NCBI RefSeq assembly: GCF_009727055.1
Contig: NC_052349.1
Location: 42,530,871-42,594,870, forward strand
Reading direction: 5' to 3'
From: Benincasa hispida
Lineage: Eukaryota > Streptophyta > Magnoliopsida > Cucurbitales > Cucurbitaceae
Length of the DNA: 64,000 bases
In this document: positions 22,615-33,932 of the stretch, piece after piece
Position numbering within the stretch: position 1 is the stretch's first letter
How the letters are laid out: each line of letters opens with the position of its first letter
Translations under genes and position numbers: made by a program
Notes under the pieces: generated by a model
What the model was told of the DNA's origin: nothing
Databases searched by the model: none
What the model saw: only the letters and a program-made list of their open reading frames with translations

Positions 22615-24513
22615 TGTTTTTATGTCCTAAAACTCGTGGTTTATAAACAATAAACTCATTCTGTAAATCGATAAAGTTGCTTATTTCATTTTAGAAAGAA
22701 ATCCAATAAACAAACAGATCCATGATTATTATATGAGTACTTGAACTTTATGTGGAGACATAAAAGTAGATCAGGTTTGAGTAAATAGTCAAAATGATCT
22801 ATAGTATATGAATAAGGTTAGGTGCCTTATTCTGGTAACACTACCGGATGCTACAAAAGAAGTGACCCTGGTTCGTTCATGTGGTGACATGAGGAATGGG
22901 GGCATCCTGTGCAATGAGTTTGCATAAGATCCGACCAAGAAATAAGTCACTCTTACTTTATAATACATTTTACTGTTTAAGACTGACTATTTTCAAACGA
23001 TGACCTAGGTAACTTGACTTTAATCTTGAGCTAACTATGGACTCTTGTTTATTCGGGATTATCCTTATATTTGCATGGGTAAGGGTTCGCTCGACAGTGT
23101 CAACTCAATAAGCCTCCCATTTCAGGGGTAAGATAAGGTAGATAGCTGGGGACATAGGGTGCAAGATGAAATTCACTTCTACTCGCTTTTAGGGATGGTA
23201 GAGAGGTTGTTCCCTTAAATGATGATTTCGAGTCTTGAACAAGGGGTCACACCCTTTCATTGGCCTGAGAGGGACTTGATTGGATGATCGGATCACAAAC
23301 AAATTGTTCATTAAAGGATCAGTGGGACTTAAGGAACACGAAGTAATCTCGGGGGTAAAACAATTTTTGACTCAACTGTTATTACGAATAACCTGTGAAG
23401 GGTTAACTTACTAATTATGGTTATATCGAGTCGACACAATATATCTCAAGTGAGAGGAGTGCAACTACTGGACTTTAGTGGAGTGACCTGATAGTTAAGG
23501 AATGGGGGTTAATTTAGTGTAAAGAGTTTAGCCAATTAATCTCGGATTATTGAAGCCCATGATCTGTAGAATTCAGTGTAAAAAGTTTAGTCAATTTCGG
23601 ATTGTTGGAGCTCATGATCTATAGTTACATTAGGTCCCCTACTAGCTAACAAACGGAATTAGCCTTAGAATAACGTGATAAGTTTATTATAAACGTTCAA
23701 ATTCGAATTAAGGGTTTTAGTAATTATATATGATATAATTACACGTTTAATTTTGGAATTGGAGAATTGATCAATGTATAAATATTATTTAAATATTAGT
23801 TTCATGAATTGGGATTCATGGTATATTTGATATTAAATTAATAGAATTAATTAAATTATTTAATTAATTATTAATCATTAATTTTATTAGAAAAATTGAT
23901 TATTGAATTAAATTGTTGTAAAATTAATAAAATTTCAATTTCAATTAAAGAATTAAAATTGAAAAAAGTTTTTCTTTTGAAAATCAATTTTCAAAATCAA
24001 AAGGGAAATTGAAAATTGAGAAAAATTCCAATATGGGATTTTCCCACTTTTAAGTAACCTTCTTACGCATAATTCCACCACCAAATTCAAAGAGTAGCTG
24101 GAATCACTTCAAGTGATCAGTTTGCATGAGAGTCTTGTAATAAAATCAATTTTGATTGAGTGGAAAAGGACATGCAATTGTTGAATTGCTGAGTTTTGAA
24201 AGTTGAAAAAGTTGTTCTTCAATAAGCTGAAAAACCAGAAAATCTCTCATCCAATTTTCTTAAGTTCAAGCTTGGTTTGAGTCCAACAACTCAATCTAAG
24301 GCTTCTAGAGAATAGTAGGAAAGATCTAGTGGTGGTCCATGATTTGAATTGGAAAAGATTACAGTTGTATTTCGTTGAAGAAGAGGATTTTCAAAGGTAT
24401 GTAATGAAACCATCTTGATACCCCATGAACATGCTTAATTTGATGTCAAAATTGAGGAATTAGAATGCTTAATGATCCTGTTTTCTTCTGCTACATGTTT
24501 CTATAAATCACCA
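22615..24513 (+). repeat. 3' LTR of copia element M
   Basis: 1,899 bp, starting TGTTTTTATGTCC after the polypurine stretch CTAGGTGGGAG and ending before the second CCCCT. It shows a private tandem duplication of about 60 bp (23513-23626) and several small deletions relative to the 5' copy. Confidence 0.92.
23513..23626 (+). repeat. Tandem duplication of about 60 bp inside the 3' LTR of M
   Basis: Two neighbouring copies contain TAGTGTAAAGAGTTTAGCC / CAGTGTAAAAAGTTTAGTC and end CATGATCTGTAG / CATGATCTATAG. The 5' LTR has a single copy, so the duplication arose after insertion. Confidence 0.8.
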
Positions 24514-24518
24514 CCCCT

Positions 24519-25640
24519 AAGTAGAGGTGTGATAAATTTGACAAAATCGATGAACCTGATCGATCTGACTTGTTCGGTCCAATTTTTTTTAAAAATATGG
24601 AACCTCCAGTTCACTGGCAAACAGAATAGAACTTGGTTCAAGAACTCAAGAAAGTGTAAAATGAACCAAACCGAGTTTCATTATATATATATATACAAAT
24701 TTATGTAGCCCAACCCACATCCCATTGCTATTTTAATTTTAAAAGTCCAATATCTATTTTCACAGTTCAAAATAAAAATTTTTGTTCAACCCAATTCTAA
24801 AATGTAAAAAAATATAAAAGGAAAATAAAAATTAATCTCTAATCCACTTCACCCTTCACTCTTCATGCAGGTATACACATCTCTCCTACCTTCAGACTCC
24901 ACGATTTCCTCAGACCTAATCAACACTTCTACATCACTGCCAGTCAGCACCTCTATGGCACTGCCAATTGGCACCTCCAGCAACACTTTGATACCTCCAC
25001 CTGCATTTTGGCACTTCGGCAAAATGATCTCCTCTACGTTTTTTTTTTTTTTTTTTTTTAATGTTTTAATATTTTTCTTCACAATTTCTTCAACAACTAT
25101 CTTTAACATTTTTCTTCAGATTAAGACTGATTTGGTGTCTAATATTGATTTTCAACTTTCACTTTAGTGTATATTCATTCTATATTTTGGTTTGGAAGCA
25201 AGCAAACAACCTAATAGAGAAAGAGAATGTGAAAGAGAAAAAAGAAAAAAATAAGGGAGAAAAATCGATTTTAACCAAACCAAACCACCCTAAACTGGCG
25301 ATTTGGTTTGAAATTGAGCAGATTTAATTTTTACTAATTCACAGTTGTTGTAAATTGATCTGTTTGGTTCAATCTTTGGTTTTGCTCAATGGTGGTAGAA
25401 GCTTTACAATCACATGGATTGAAGCACTTGTGTTTTTGGGCAAAAACACAAGATAATAGCTCAAAACAATCTTCAAAGAAGAACCTCTAAAAAGAGAACA
25501 ACATTCTCTTAAATATGCACCACAAAACGAAGAGGAAACAACCCAATTTTTTTATTTTTAGAACTCGTAAAAGAAATTAAATCATGAGAATATAATCATT
25601 TAAACTTTTCTAGATAAGGAAAATATATTGTTGGGTTATT
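24519..25640. other. AT-rich non-coding stretch right of element M
   Basis: No gene is seen. Includes a TA run (about 24683), a T17-19 run (about 25039-25058) and a purine-rich AGAGAAAGAG run (about 25217-25262). CGGTCCAATTTT- and GGTTTGGTTC-type words at both ends could mark an old MITE, but I could not define terminal repeats. Confidence 0.45.
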
Positions 25641-25714
25641 CCAACTTCTCTAGGGCCAATTACTCAAGATCAACAGAAGATGAAGAAATGGATGAGAAAG
25701 ACTCTGTCAAATCC

Positions 25715-25960
25715 TTGATGCTAGATAATCGATGCTCGATATGTTTCTACTCGATGCTCGATGCGAATTTCCTTCTATCCTTGACGAGTTTTTGTTCTAT
25801 CCTCGATGTAACTCAATTAATGATGGTCAATACTCGACTCTACTTATGAGTCTTGATCTTTACTCGAAGCAACTCGAAGATGAAAATGATTGACTCGAAG
25901 CTACTTGATAGAAGAAATCGATTCACGATTCAACTCGATACTCTGGAATTCAATATGATT
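25715..25960 (+). repeat. Short degenerate CTCGATG repeat
   Basis: Scattered units (ATCGATGCTCGATATG, ACTCGATGCTCGATGCG, then spaced ACTCGAAG and ACTCGATA words) resemble the minisatellite at 18036-18545 but are far more degraded. It abuts the left LTR of element A. Confidence 0.65.
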
Positions 25961-26271
25961 TGAAAGCAAAACTGTATTCACATGATTTTCAGAAAGATTA
26001 AAGTCGATCGAACAAAGAAGATAAAGATAAGAAGAAGAAACACACAGGTTTACGTGGTTCGGCTAAGATGCCTACTTCTACGGGAAGATTCACGTTCTTT
26101 TCACTGAGAAGATTGTGTATAGCTTGTTTGTTTACAGAAAAATAGAAAATGATGAACTTAACTCTGTTTTGTTTTCTGATCAGTGGTATTTATAACATAT
26201 ACCAACAGACCATTACAAGATAAAGTTAGTTATAAACAAATAGCTGAGGTATTTGAGTCACGATTTCTTCA
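25955..26271 (-). repeat. Left (3') LTR of copia element A
   Basis: About 315 bp sharing GGTTTACGTGGTTCGG, CGTTCTTTTCACT and GAGTCACGATTTCTTCA with 30453-30743. The right edge (CA at 26270-26271) is firm; the left edge is approximate. Confidence 0.7.
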
Positions 26272-26334
26272 AATTCTCCACCTTGACTCTAATGCCTTGC
26301 AATCTTATGATCTTTCTGATTCTGACCATTCTGT

Positions 26335-29300
26335 CTACCCTGTGTCTAGAAGTTCGAAATCAACCTGGTCTAGACATTTAACCAATTTAAGCTTGGAAAC
26401 AGGCTTTGTCAACATGTTAGCTGTATTTTCTGATGTGTGAACCTTTAGGATTTCTATTTCCCTGCCTCTACTTTGTCTCTGATGAAATGATACTTTATAT
26501 CAACGTGTTTAGTTCTAGTATGGTATTGTGGATTTCGGGATAAATGGATAGCACTTTCGCTGTCACAGTAGAGTTTCACCACTATTTGATCTATTCCAAA
26601 GTTTTTCAGCAAACCCTTAAGCCACCATGCCTCTCTGATTGCTTCTGTTAAAGCCATATATTCAACTTCTATTATAGATAAGGCTACTATAGGTTGTAGT
26701 GTTGCTTTTCAGCTGATTAGATTAGGATCATAAAGGAATAGATAACCTGTTAAGGACCTTATTTTGTCTAAATCACCAACATAGTCAGCATCCACATATC
26801 CATGTAGTTCTAAGTTTGGTTCAACTAATTTTTGGTAGACTAGTCTTGAGTTTCTAGACCTAACTAAGTACCTTAGGATCCATTTAGTAGCCTCACAGTG
26901 TCTTTTACCTGGGTTAGAAATATATATACTAACAAGGCTAGCTGAATATGAGAGATCAAATCTAGTAGAAATCATTAAATACATTAGGCTTCCGACTGCT
27001 TGACTATAGGGTATGACTGATATCTATTTTTGATGTTCTTGGTCAGAATCATTAGAAGAGTTAGCTGAGGATAATTTGAAGTGTTGTGCAATAGGTAAGC
27101 TCATTGGTTTAGCATCACTCATATTAAACCTTTTTATGATCTTCTCACAATAGTTAGACTGATTGATTCTTAGAATAGACTCGTCCTTGTTCCTTAGGAT
27201 TTCAATTCCTAGAACCTTGCTTGCTTTTCCCAAGTCTTTCATATCAAACTCCCCTTTTAAGAGGTTTTTAACACAGGTTAGATCATCCTTGGACCTGCCT
27301 ACCAACATATCATCCATATATATGAGTAGGTAAACATTGTCCTTATAGGAACCTATATTTACATAAACACATATGTTAAATGAACTTATTTTGAATCCAA
27401 TGCTAGAAATATAGTCATTGCACCTTTTACACCAACACCTAGGAGATTGTTTTAACCTATAGATTGACTTGTTGAGTAAGTAATAGAGATTTTCTTTTCC
27501 TTTAGCTTCAAATCCCTTAGGTTGTGTCATATAGATTGTCTCTTCTAAATGTCCATGAAGGAAGGCAGTTTTCACATCTAGTTGATACAATTTTAAGTTA
27601 TTTTGAGCAACCAAGGATAAAAGAAGTCTTATGGAGGTTTGTTTGACAATTGTAGAGGAAATCTCTAAGTAGTCTATTCCTTCCCTTTGAATAAACCCCT
27701 TTGCAACCAACCTTACTTTATACCTAGGTTTTTTTATCACAGGATGCACCTTCCTTAAGTTTGAAAACCCATTTAGAGGCAACTGGTTTATAACCCTTAG
27801 GTAGAGGAACTAAAGACCAAGTGTCATTCACTTTTAGTGAATGCATCTCCTCATTCATAGCTTCTATCCAATCCTTTGCATCAGCACAACTTGTTGCTTC
27901 TTCAAAGGTTGTTAGTTATTGGTTAGTAGAAGCCACAACAACATTTAGAACCAAATTCACATAGTTCATTTCAGTATATTTAGTTGGAGGTGTAATGGGT
28001 TCTCCTTTGTCTATCCCTAGCTAAAACATACTGACTCAAATCAGGCTGCTCATTTACAGTCTCCTCTTGTTCCTTTGCATCTTCCTCGACTTCTCCTGTG
28101 TCATTAGGTTGGTTAGATTCTGTTGGTTGCTTAGTAGGTAACTCCACTTCAAATCTTGTGGTAAATGACTCACCTTCATCCTCAAGCCTTTTCTCCTTTT
28201 GCATAAACATCTCCTCTTCTCTAAATGTGATGTCTCTGCTAATTATGAACTTCTTCTCTATTGCATGCCAGATTTTATATCCTTTGACACTCTCTTTGAA
28301 GCCTACAAACATGCATTTAACTACTCTGGCTTTCAACTTTCCCTTATTTTGGTGAACAAATCCTACACATCCAAAGACCTTGAGATTGTCTAAATTAGGT
28401 GGATGATTAGTCTATTTCTTCCTAGGGGTAAGTAACTCTAGAGATGTGTGAGGTCACCTATTTAAGGTATACACTATGTAGGCTGTAGCTTCTGCCCAAT
28501 AGTTTTCACTTAGGATAGCATCAGAAAGCAAACATCTAACCATTTCCATTATAGTTTTGTTTAACCTCTCAGCAACCCTATTCTGTTAAGGTGTATACCT
28601 CAGAGTTCTATGCCTAGTTATACCATTCTCACTACAGTATTTTTCAAAATATTCATTTAAAAAATCAAGCCCATTGTCGGTTCTAAAGTGTTTTAACCTT
28701 TTAGATGTTTGGTTTTCTATCATAGCTTTCCATTCTTTAAAATTCCCAAAAACTTAGTCCTTAGTTTTAAGAAAGTATATCCAGCTCTTCCTATAAAAGT
28801 CATCTATAAAGGTTAGAAAATACCTTGAGCCACTAAAGCTTGGTGTAGGAGATGGTCCCCATAGGTCAGAATGGACATAATTCAATGTTCTTTTTGTGGT
28901 ATGCTGAGATTTTGTGAAACTTTGTTTGGTTGCTTTCCCTAGAATACAGTGTTTACAGAAGGAAAGGTGCTCATTGATCCCTTTAGGCAATATACCTTGT
29001 TTAGACAGTGCTTGCATCCCTTTTTCACTGATATAGGATAGTTTTTCGTGCCACAAGTCAGCCTCTATTAAGATTGTTGTTGAAGTAGTGTAGGCACTAG
29101 CCATCATCTCTACTCCTCTTACAATATAAAGGCCATTGACCTTTTCATCAACCAACACTACCTTAGAACCCTTAATCATCTCTAGGATTCAACCTTTTCC
29201 TCTGCACTCACAACCAATGGAGTTAAGCATACCCAGAGATATCAAGTTTCTCTTGAGTAAAGGTACATGTCTCACAGTTCTGAGAAGCTAGATTGATCCA

Positions 29301-29470
29301 TCCTTTAGCTTTAACGATACTGAATCAACCCCTTTAATTTTGCAAGCTTCATTGTTCCCCATGTACACAGATTCTTCATCCACATCCTTGTAGGTATTAA
29401 ATCAAGGTCTGAAGGGTGTCATATGATAGGTACAGCCAGAGTCAAGTACCTAGTCATGCTTCCCAAGAGG
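26335..29470 (-). pseudogene. pol: Copia pol of element A (protease, integrase, reverse transcriptase, RNase H), broken
   Basis: Read on the minus strand from 29470. The protease piece VLDSGCTYHM keeps the DSG active site. The integrase zinc region is LWHEKLSYISEKG, where the usual GH is SY, followed by CKHCILGK; the integrase core has HSDLWGP and FIDDFYRK. A TPQQNRVAER piece lies near 28590, with Arg replacing the usual Gly. The reverse transcriptase (27782-27024) has LYQLDVKTAFLHGHLEE and the catalytic YMDD box. RNase H (26984-26347) has HGYVDADYVGD, VVKLYCDSESAI and the TKHVDIKYHFIRD end. Stops and frameshifts break it at several points, so no complete polyprotein can be made. The order is that of Ty1-copia. 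The terminal stop is at 26335-26337. Confidence 0.88.
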
Positions 29471-29473
29471 ACT

Positions 29474-30450
29474 TATTGAAGGAAATTAGACACGAGGATT
29501 TTCATAAGCAGCGGAAGGATCGTTCCAAATTCCATTCGAAATTGAACACTAACAATTACAGTCAAGAAACGGAAACTCACATGTCATACATAATATGAAA
29601 TTATAGCATGCTTATAAGATAATCAAGGGATAAAGTATGCATACCTTTGAAAACTCATTCTTCAAACTCCCTCGATCAGTCTACTAGCGTCCACAACAAC
29701 ACAACTCTTGAATGCAACGACCGATGCAACATGAACACCAGCACGAACACAATGATAACAAACCCAATGAACGACCTCCAGAACCTTGATATCAATTGAG
29801 TCAGTGAGGACACCACCACAATGGTTACCTTGGTATTCTCGGTGTGAGAATCCAGGAGTTGTGAGCTCTGTATGAACTTGGTTAGAGGAAAAAAGTGGAG
29901 AATAACAATCATATAGACGTTTGAGTAAGTGAGAGATGACAAAGTCTATCGTATAGACGATGTGCTCAATCGTGTAGAAGATGGAAACCTATCGTATAGA
30001 CAATGCCACACGATCGTCTAGCTACGACCGGTTGAGTGAACTATCTTATAGTTAGACCCCACGATCGTTTAGTCTCTCTATGAGCTATCGCTTAGTGAAA
30101 CATTTTCACCTGATAGATTTACCGTGAGTTTCTTTCTGGATTGAGTAACTCTCTAAAAATAGGAAAACATTTTTCCTTTTATCTCATGGTTACCATAAAA
30201 CCACCAATAACCTCCCACTTAATTGGTTAATAAAGAAAAAGAGATAATTATCAAATAATTAATATTATTATAAATAAATATGATAACCAACTTACCATAT
30301 TATATTTATAACCTATAGTTTTAATGTTTCATCTCATGAAATATATAAACCATAGTTCTTTTTCTATTTCATAGTATTTAATGTAAATCATATTTACATT
30401 AATCCTCCACTTGATGTATCTCATACGTCACATTGATTATATCATGAATT
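29474..30450 (-). repeat. Partial copia LTR lodged in the gag position of element A
   Basis: Begins TGAAGGAAATTAG, like the inner ends of the minus-strand LTRs at 46605 and 49852. It carries the GAACACC-type block, GGTATTCTCGGTGTGAGAATCC, a CGATCG-type palindromic array (29940-30110) and an AT-rich tail like that of element B's right LTR. It stops at about 30450, halfway through the LTR. How it replaced gag (insertion then deletion, or recombination) is unknown. Confidence 0.75.
29940..30110. repeat. CGATCG / CTATCGTATAG palindromic array (relic LTR)
   Basis: Contains CTATCGTATAG twice (palindromic but for its centre), CACGATCGTCTAG and CACGATCGTTTAG, spaced about 25-50 bp. It is related to the arrays in element B. 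Confidence 0.75.
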
Positions 30451-30452
30451 AA

Positions 30453-30743
30453 CACGATTTGAAGAAAGATTGAAATCGATCAAACAATGAAGATAAAGAC
30501 AAGAAGAAGAAACACATAGGTTTGCGTGGTTCGGAAAAAATGCCTACGTCCATGGGAAGATCCACGTTCTTTTCACTTAGAAGATTGCATACAGCTTGTT
30601 GTTTATAGAAAAATAAAAAATGATGAACTTAACTCTATTTTGTTTTCTAATTAGTGGTAATAACATATACCAACAGACCGTTACAAGATAAAGTTAGTTA
30701 TGAACAAAAAACTAGTTGAGGTAGTCGAGTCACGATTTCTTCA
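30453..30743 (-). repeat. Right (5') LTR of copia element A
   Basis: Shares TTTGCGTGGTTCGG, GATCCACGTTCTTTTCACTT and GTCGAGTCACGATTTCTTCA with the left LTR. It ends CA at 30742-30743; its left part merges with the foreign LTR piece. Confidence 0.7.
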
Positions 30744-30910
30744 TATCTTTTGAAGGATCAACATTCGAAGAGATATTCTAAAGGACAATCCAAGGGACAA
30801 GCAAACAATCATCTCAAGCGACAATTGCTACAACATCCTTAAAAAAATATTGCCAACATCAAATCTTTAATACCATCAATAATACCTCACAAGGTATTGA
30901 AGATTCTACT

Positions 30911-32270
30911 TGAAGGATCTCTTAACGAAGAGCATCCATGAGTGCGTTCAGATCTTTCTGATTTCACAGTGACTGAAATACAACATATAGATTCGAACAT
31001 ATAGTTATGCAAACAAACAATAATTAACGGCATGCTTTGAACAAATATAATCATATTTATATCTAATTTCCTCTAAAATAATGCATCTCATACATCTAGC
31101 TAATTATATAATATATAATTAACTAGTCCAATTATATCATATATAATCAAACTTCCTTTTGTCAATTTGAACATTTCAAATTAACCCAAATACTGATTCT
31201 CGAGTTTATCCAAGCTACCCAGGGACCTAATGGACCTATGGCTCGAAGCTCCAATGGTACGTGAATAGCTGACTAAACTTTTTAGCCACGAGATCTACCA
31301 TCCGTTAATTGTCAGGCATTCCACTAAAGATCAACAGTTGAACTCTTCTTACCATAGATAGATTTCTGTGTCAATCGAATATAACCAATCATGAGTACGA
31401 TGGCCCTTCATAGATGCTCGTAAGTACAGTTGGGCCAATTTACTGTTTTGCCCCTGTAGTTTCATCTCACTCCTTAACTTCCACTGATTTCTCTAATGAA
31501 CAATACAACATAGTCCAACTATGTGTGAACACCTCTCGGGTCAAGAAAAGGTATGGCACCACATCATTCAAGCCCTGGAATCAGCCCTTAAGGGAGCTAT
31601 CTATCTACTTGCCCCTGCCTCGGGGAAGGAGTGAATTCCATCTTGTGAAGCTGAGTTCCCAGCTACCAAATCAGACGAATCCCCAAAATGGTAGGTTTGA
31701 ATCGGCGACCTGGCCACTCATACCCATATAAATCAAAGAACCGTCCTTAATGACAGGAGTTCCCAACTCACTCAGGATTGAGGTCATATTACCTATGGTC
31801 ATCCTAGTGAAGTGAAGTCTCTGTCATGAACGGTGTTATATAACAAGACGTTAACACTTCGTGGTCAAGTCTTATACAAACTCTTTGTATAGGATGCCCC
31901 CCCTTGCATGTCCCCGATACGAATGATCATGATTAGACCATCTGTGACAAGTCATAACATTTGTGACCATTCCACAAAGTGGGTTGCATCCGTAGCGTTA
32001 CCAAGATAAGGTTTCCCTCCTATATTCATATACTACAGACCATTTTGATTATCACTCAAGATATGATCCACTTGTATGTCACCACATACATGCTATTACA
32101 TACAGATAACTAGAGATTTTAAGTTTATTGGTTTGTGGTAAAGCAAATAAAACATGCAATTGAGCAAAAAACAAGATGTGAAGTAAATATCATATATTAT
32201 ACAACACAAGCGTTCGTACAAGCTGTTTTCAAACTATAGGACACGAGACTTTAGAGCATCAACCCCAACA
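30911..32270 (-). repeat. Left (3') LTR of copia element B, internally deleted
   Basis: 1,360 bp from TGAAGGATCTC to CCCCAACA. It matches the right LTR except that sequence equivalent to about 38797-39555 is missing, with the break after GCTTTGAACA. The missing part includes the CGATCG palindrome array. The inner edge meets the polypurine tract (minus-strand GGACAAGTGCGAGAT). Confidence 0.92.
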
Positions 32271-32420
32271 ATCTCGCACTTGTCCTAAAGAGAAGTGGGG
32301 TGTACATAAAACTAGTACATAATAATAAACTAGGGCATAAAAACCCAGTATAAGAAAATCTCCCACTTGCCTTAGTCCAGCTACGGGCGATATTGTAGAC
32401 CTATGCTTCATAGGTGACCC

Positions 32421-33840
32421 TCAAACAGTCGTGAGAGCCTTCGTAAACGGGTCAACAATATTGTGCTTCGAAGCGATCTTCATGACGATAACGTCCACTC
32501 GATGCACTATCTCGCGGATCAGATGATACTTCCCTTCTATGTGTTTGTCGCGCCTGTGACTCTTTGGCTCCTTTGAGTTCACCATTACCCCACTATTATG
32601 GAAATATAGGGTAATGGGCCTAGACATATCTGGAACAACTTCCAGTTTTTTGTCAAGAACTTCCTGAGCCAGATGGCCTCTTTAGTAGCTTCGTAAGTCG
32701 CTACGTACTTTGCCTCCATAAAGGAGTTGGCGATGCACCCTTGCTTAGTGCTTTGCCATACTACAGCTCTTCTATTAAGAGTAAAGACTGACCTTGATAT
32801 GGACTTGCGAGAGTCCTTATCAGTCTGAAAGTCAAAATCCATGTATCCTATAAGGATCAAATCCCTTGAACCATACACGAGCATGTAGTCCCACGTTCTC
32901 CGAAGATACTTGAGGATGTTTTTCACAGCAGTCTAGTAACCTTAGCCTAGGTTAGACTGATACCTATTGACAATGCCCACAGTGTAGCAGATGTCTGGAC
33001 TAATACAGAGCATCGCATATAAAAACTGCCAACGGATGACGCATATGAGACCCGTCTTATCTCCTCAACCTCTTAAGGCATCTTAGGACACATGTCCTTA
33101 GACAAAATGACTCCATGCCTGAACGACATTAGGCCCCACTTTGAGTCCTACATCGAGTACTTGAGCAACATCTTGTTAATGTACGATGCCGGAGATAGTG
33201 CTAGCACTTTGTTCTTACGATCCCAAAAGATCTGGATATCAAGAACAAACTGAGTCTGTCCCAAATCTTTCATTTGGAATTGGGTCGCTAGCCAGTTCTT
33301 AACTGTAGTTAGTAGACCTACATCATTCCCAATGAGTAGTATATCGTCTACGTACAACACTGAGAAGACTACTGAAGCGTTGATGATCTTCTTGTAGACA
33401 CAAGGTTCATCAACGTTTTGGTCAAAGCCATACGACTTGATCGCAGTATCAAACGTATGTCCAGATCGAGACGCCTGTTTTTAGTCCATAAATGGATCGA
33501 TTTAGTTTGCGAACCTTTTACTCTTGACCTTGGGCTATGAATCCTCGATTGCACCATGTAAAATGGTCTCCTCAAGATTGCTAGTTAGAAAGGCCGTCTT
33601 AACGTCCATTTTCCAGATCTCATAATTATAATAAGCTGCTTTAGACAGGAGGATGAGGATCGACTTTTAACATAGCAAACAGGTGAGAAAGTCTCCTCAT
33701 AGTCAACTCTCTTTACCTGGGTATAACCTTTTTGCCACAAGTTGAGCCTTGAAGGTCAGTACCCCGTTTGCACTTGTAGATCCATTTACAACCTATAGGT
33801 CTTACCCCATCAGGTTGATCTACAAGATCCCATACTGAGT
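32421..33840 (-). pseudogene. pol: Copia reverse transcriptase and RNase H of element B, broken
   Basis: Minus strand. The N-terminal RT part (about 33840-33590) shows GVRPIGCKWIYK and KMDVKTAFL. The palm (33360-33148) has LYVDDILLIGNDVG with an intact YVDD active site, and FQMKDLGQTQFVLDIQIF. RNase H (32926-32421) has MLVYGSRDLILIGYMD, where the usual second Asp region reads DFDFQTD, then a tail with PITLYFHNSGVM and REIVHRVDVIVMKIAS. The usual catalytic YCDNSG sequence reads YFHNSG here, so an acidic residue is lost. Frames change between parts and stops occur. Function is lost even though key RT residues remain. Confidence 0.87.
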
Positions 33841-33932
33841 TGAAATTCCATCTCAAAGATCCATGGCCTTGACCTATTCATCCTGGTCAACATCCTCCGT
33901 TGCCTTCTGATAAGACAACGGTTCCTCCAACG

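Larger units (their letters stand above)
15802..24513 (+). mobile_element. Copia element M, LTR-complete with collapsed interior (non-autonomous)
   Basis: Two long LTRs (15802-17722 and 22615-24513) are flanked by the 5-bp target duplication CCCCT (15797-15801 and 24514-24518). A tRNA-Met type primer-binding site follows the 5' LTR. The interior has a 2.7-kb leader rich in tandem repeats, a broken copia gag, shrunken traces of GAG-pre-integrase and the integrase-RT linker, and the last codons of RNase H. The reverse transcriptase and RNase H cores are absent. Any copying after the deletion would have needed proteins from another element. The solo LTR at 44080-46093 belongs to the same LTR family. 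Confidence 0.92.
25955..30743 (-). mobile_element. Copia element A (minus strand), chimeric and broken
   Basis: Short LTR-like repeats at about 25955-26271 and 30453-30743 bracket a minus-strand pol. A polypurine tract (read on the minus strand AAGGTGGAG, at about 26275-26284) follows the left LTR on its inner side. Between the protease start (about 29460) and the right LTR, where gag should be, there is instead a piece of LTR from another copia family (29474-30450). No clean target duplication was found, as expected if one end was rearranged. Confidence 0.75.

Noticed and set aside
24849..25167. ORFs on both strands around the poly-T run
   Set aside because: They depend on the T/A homopolymer; low complexity and no family resemblance.
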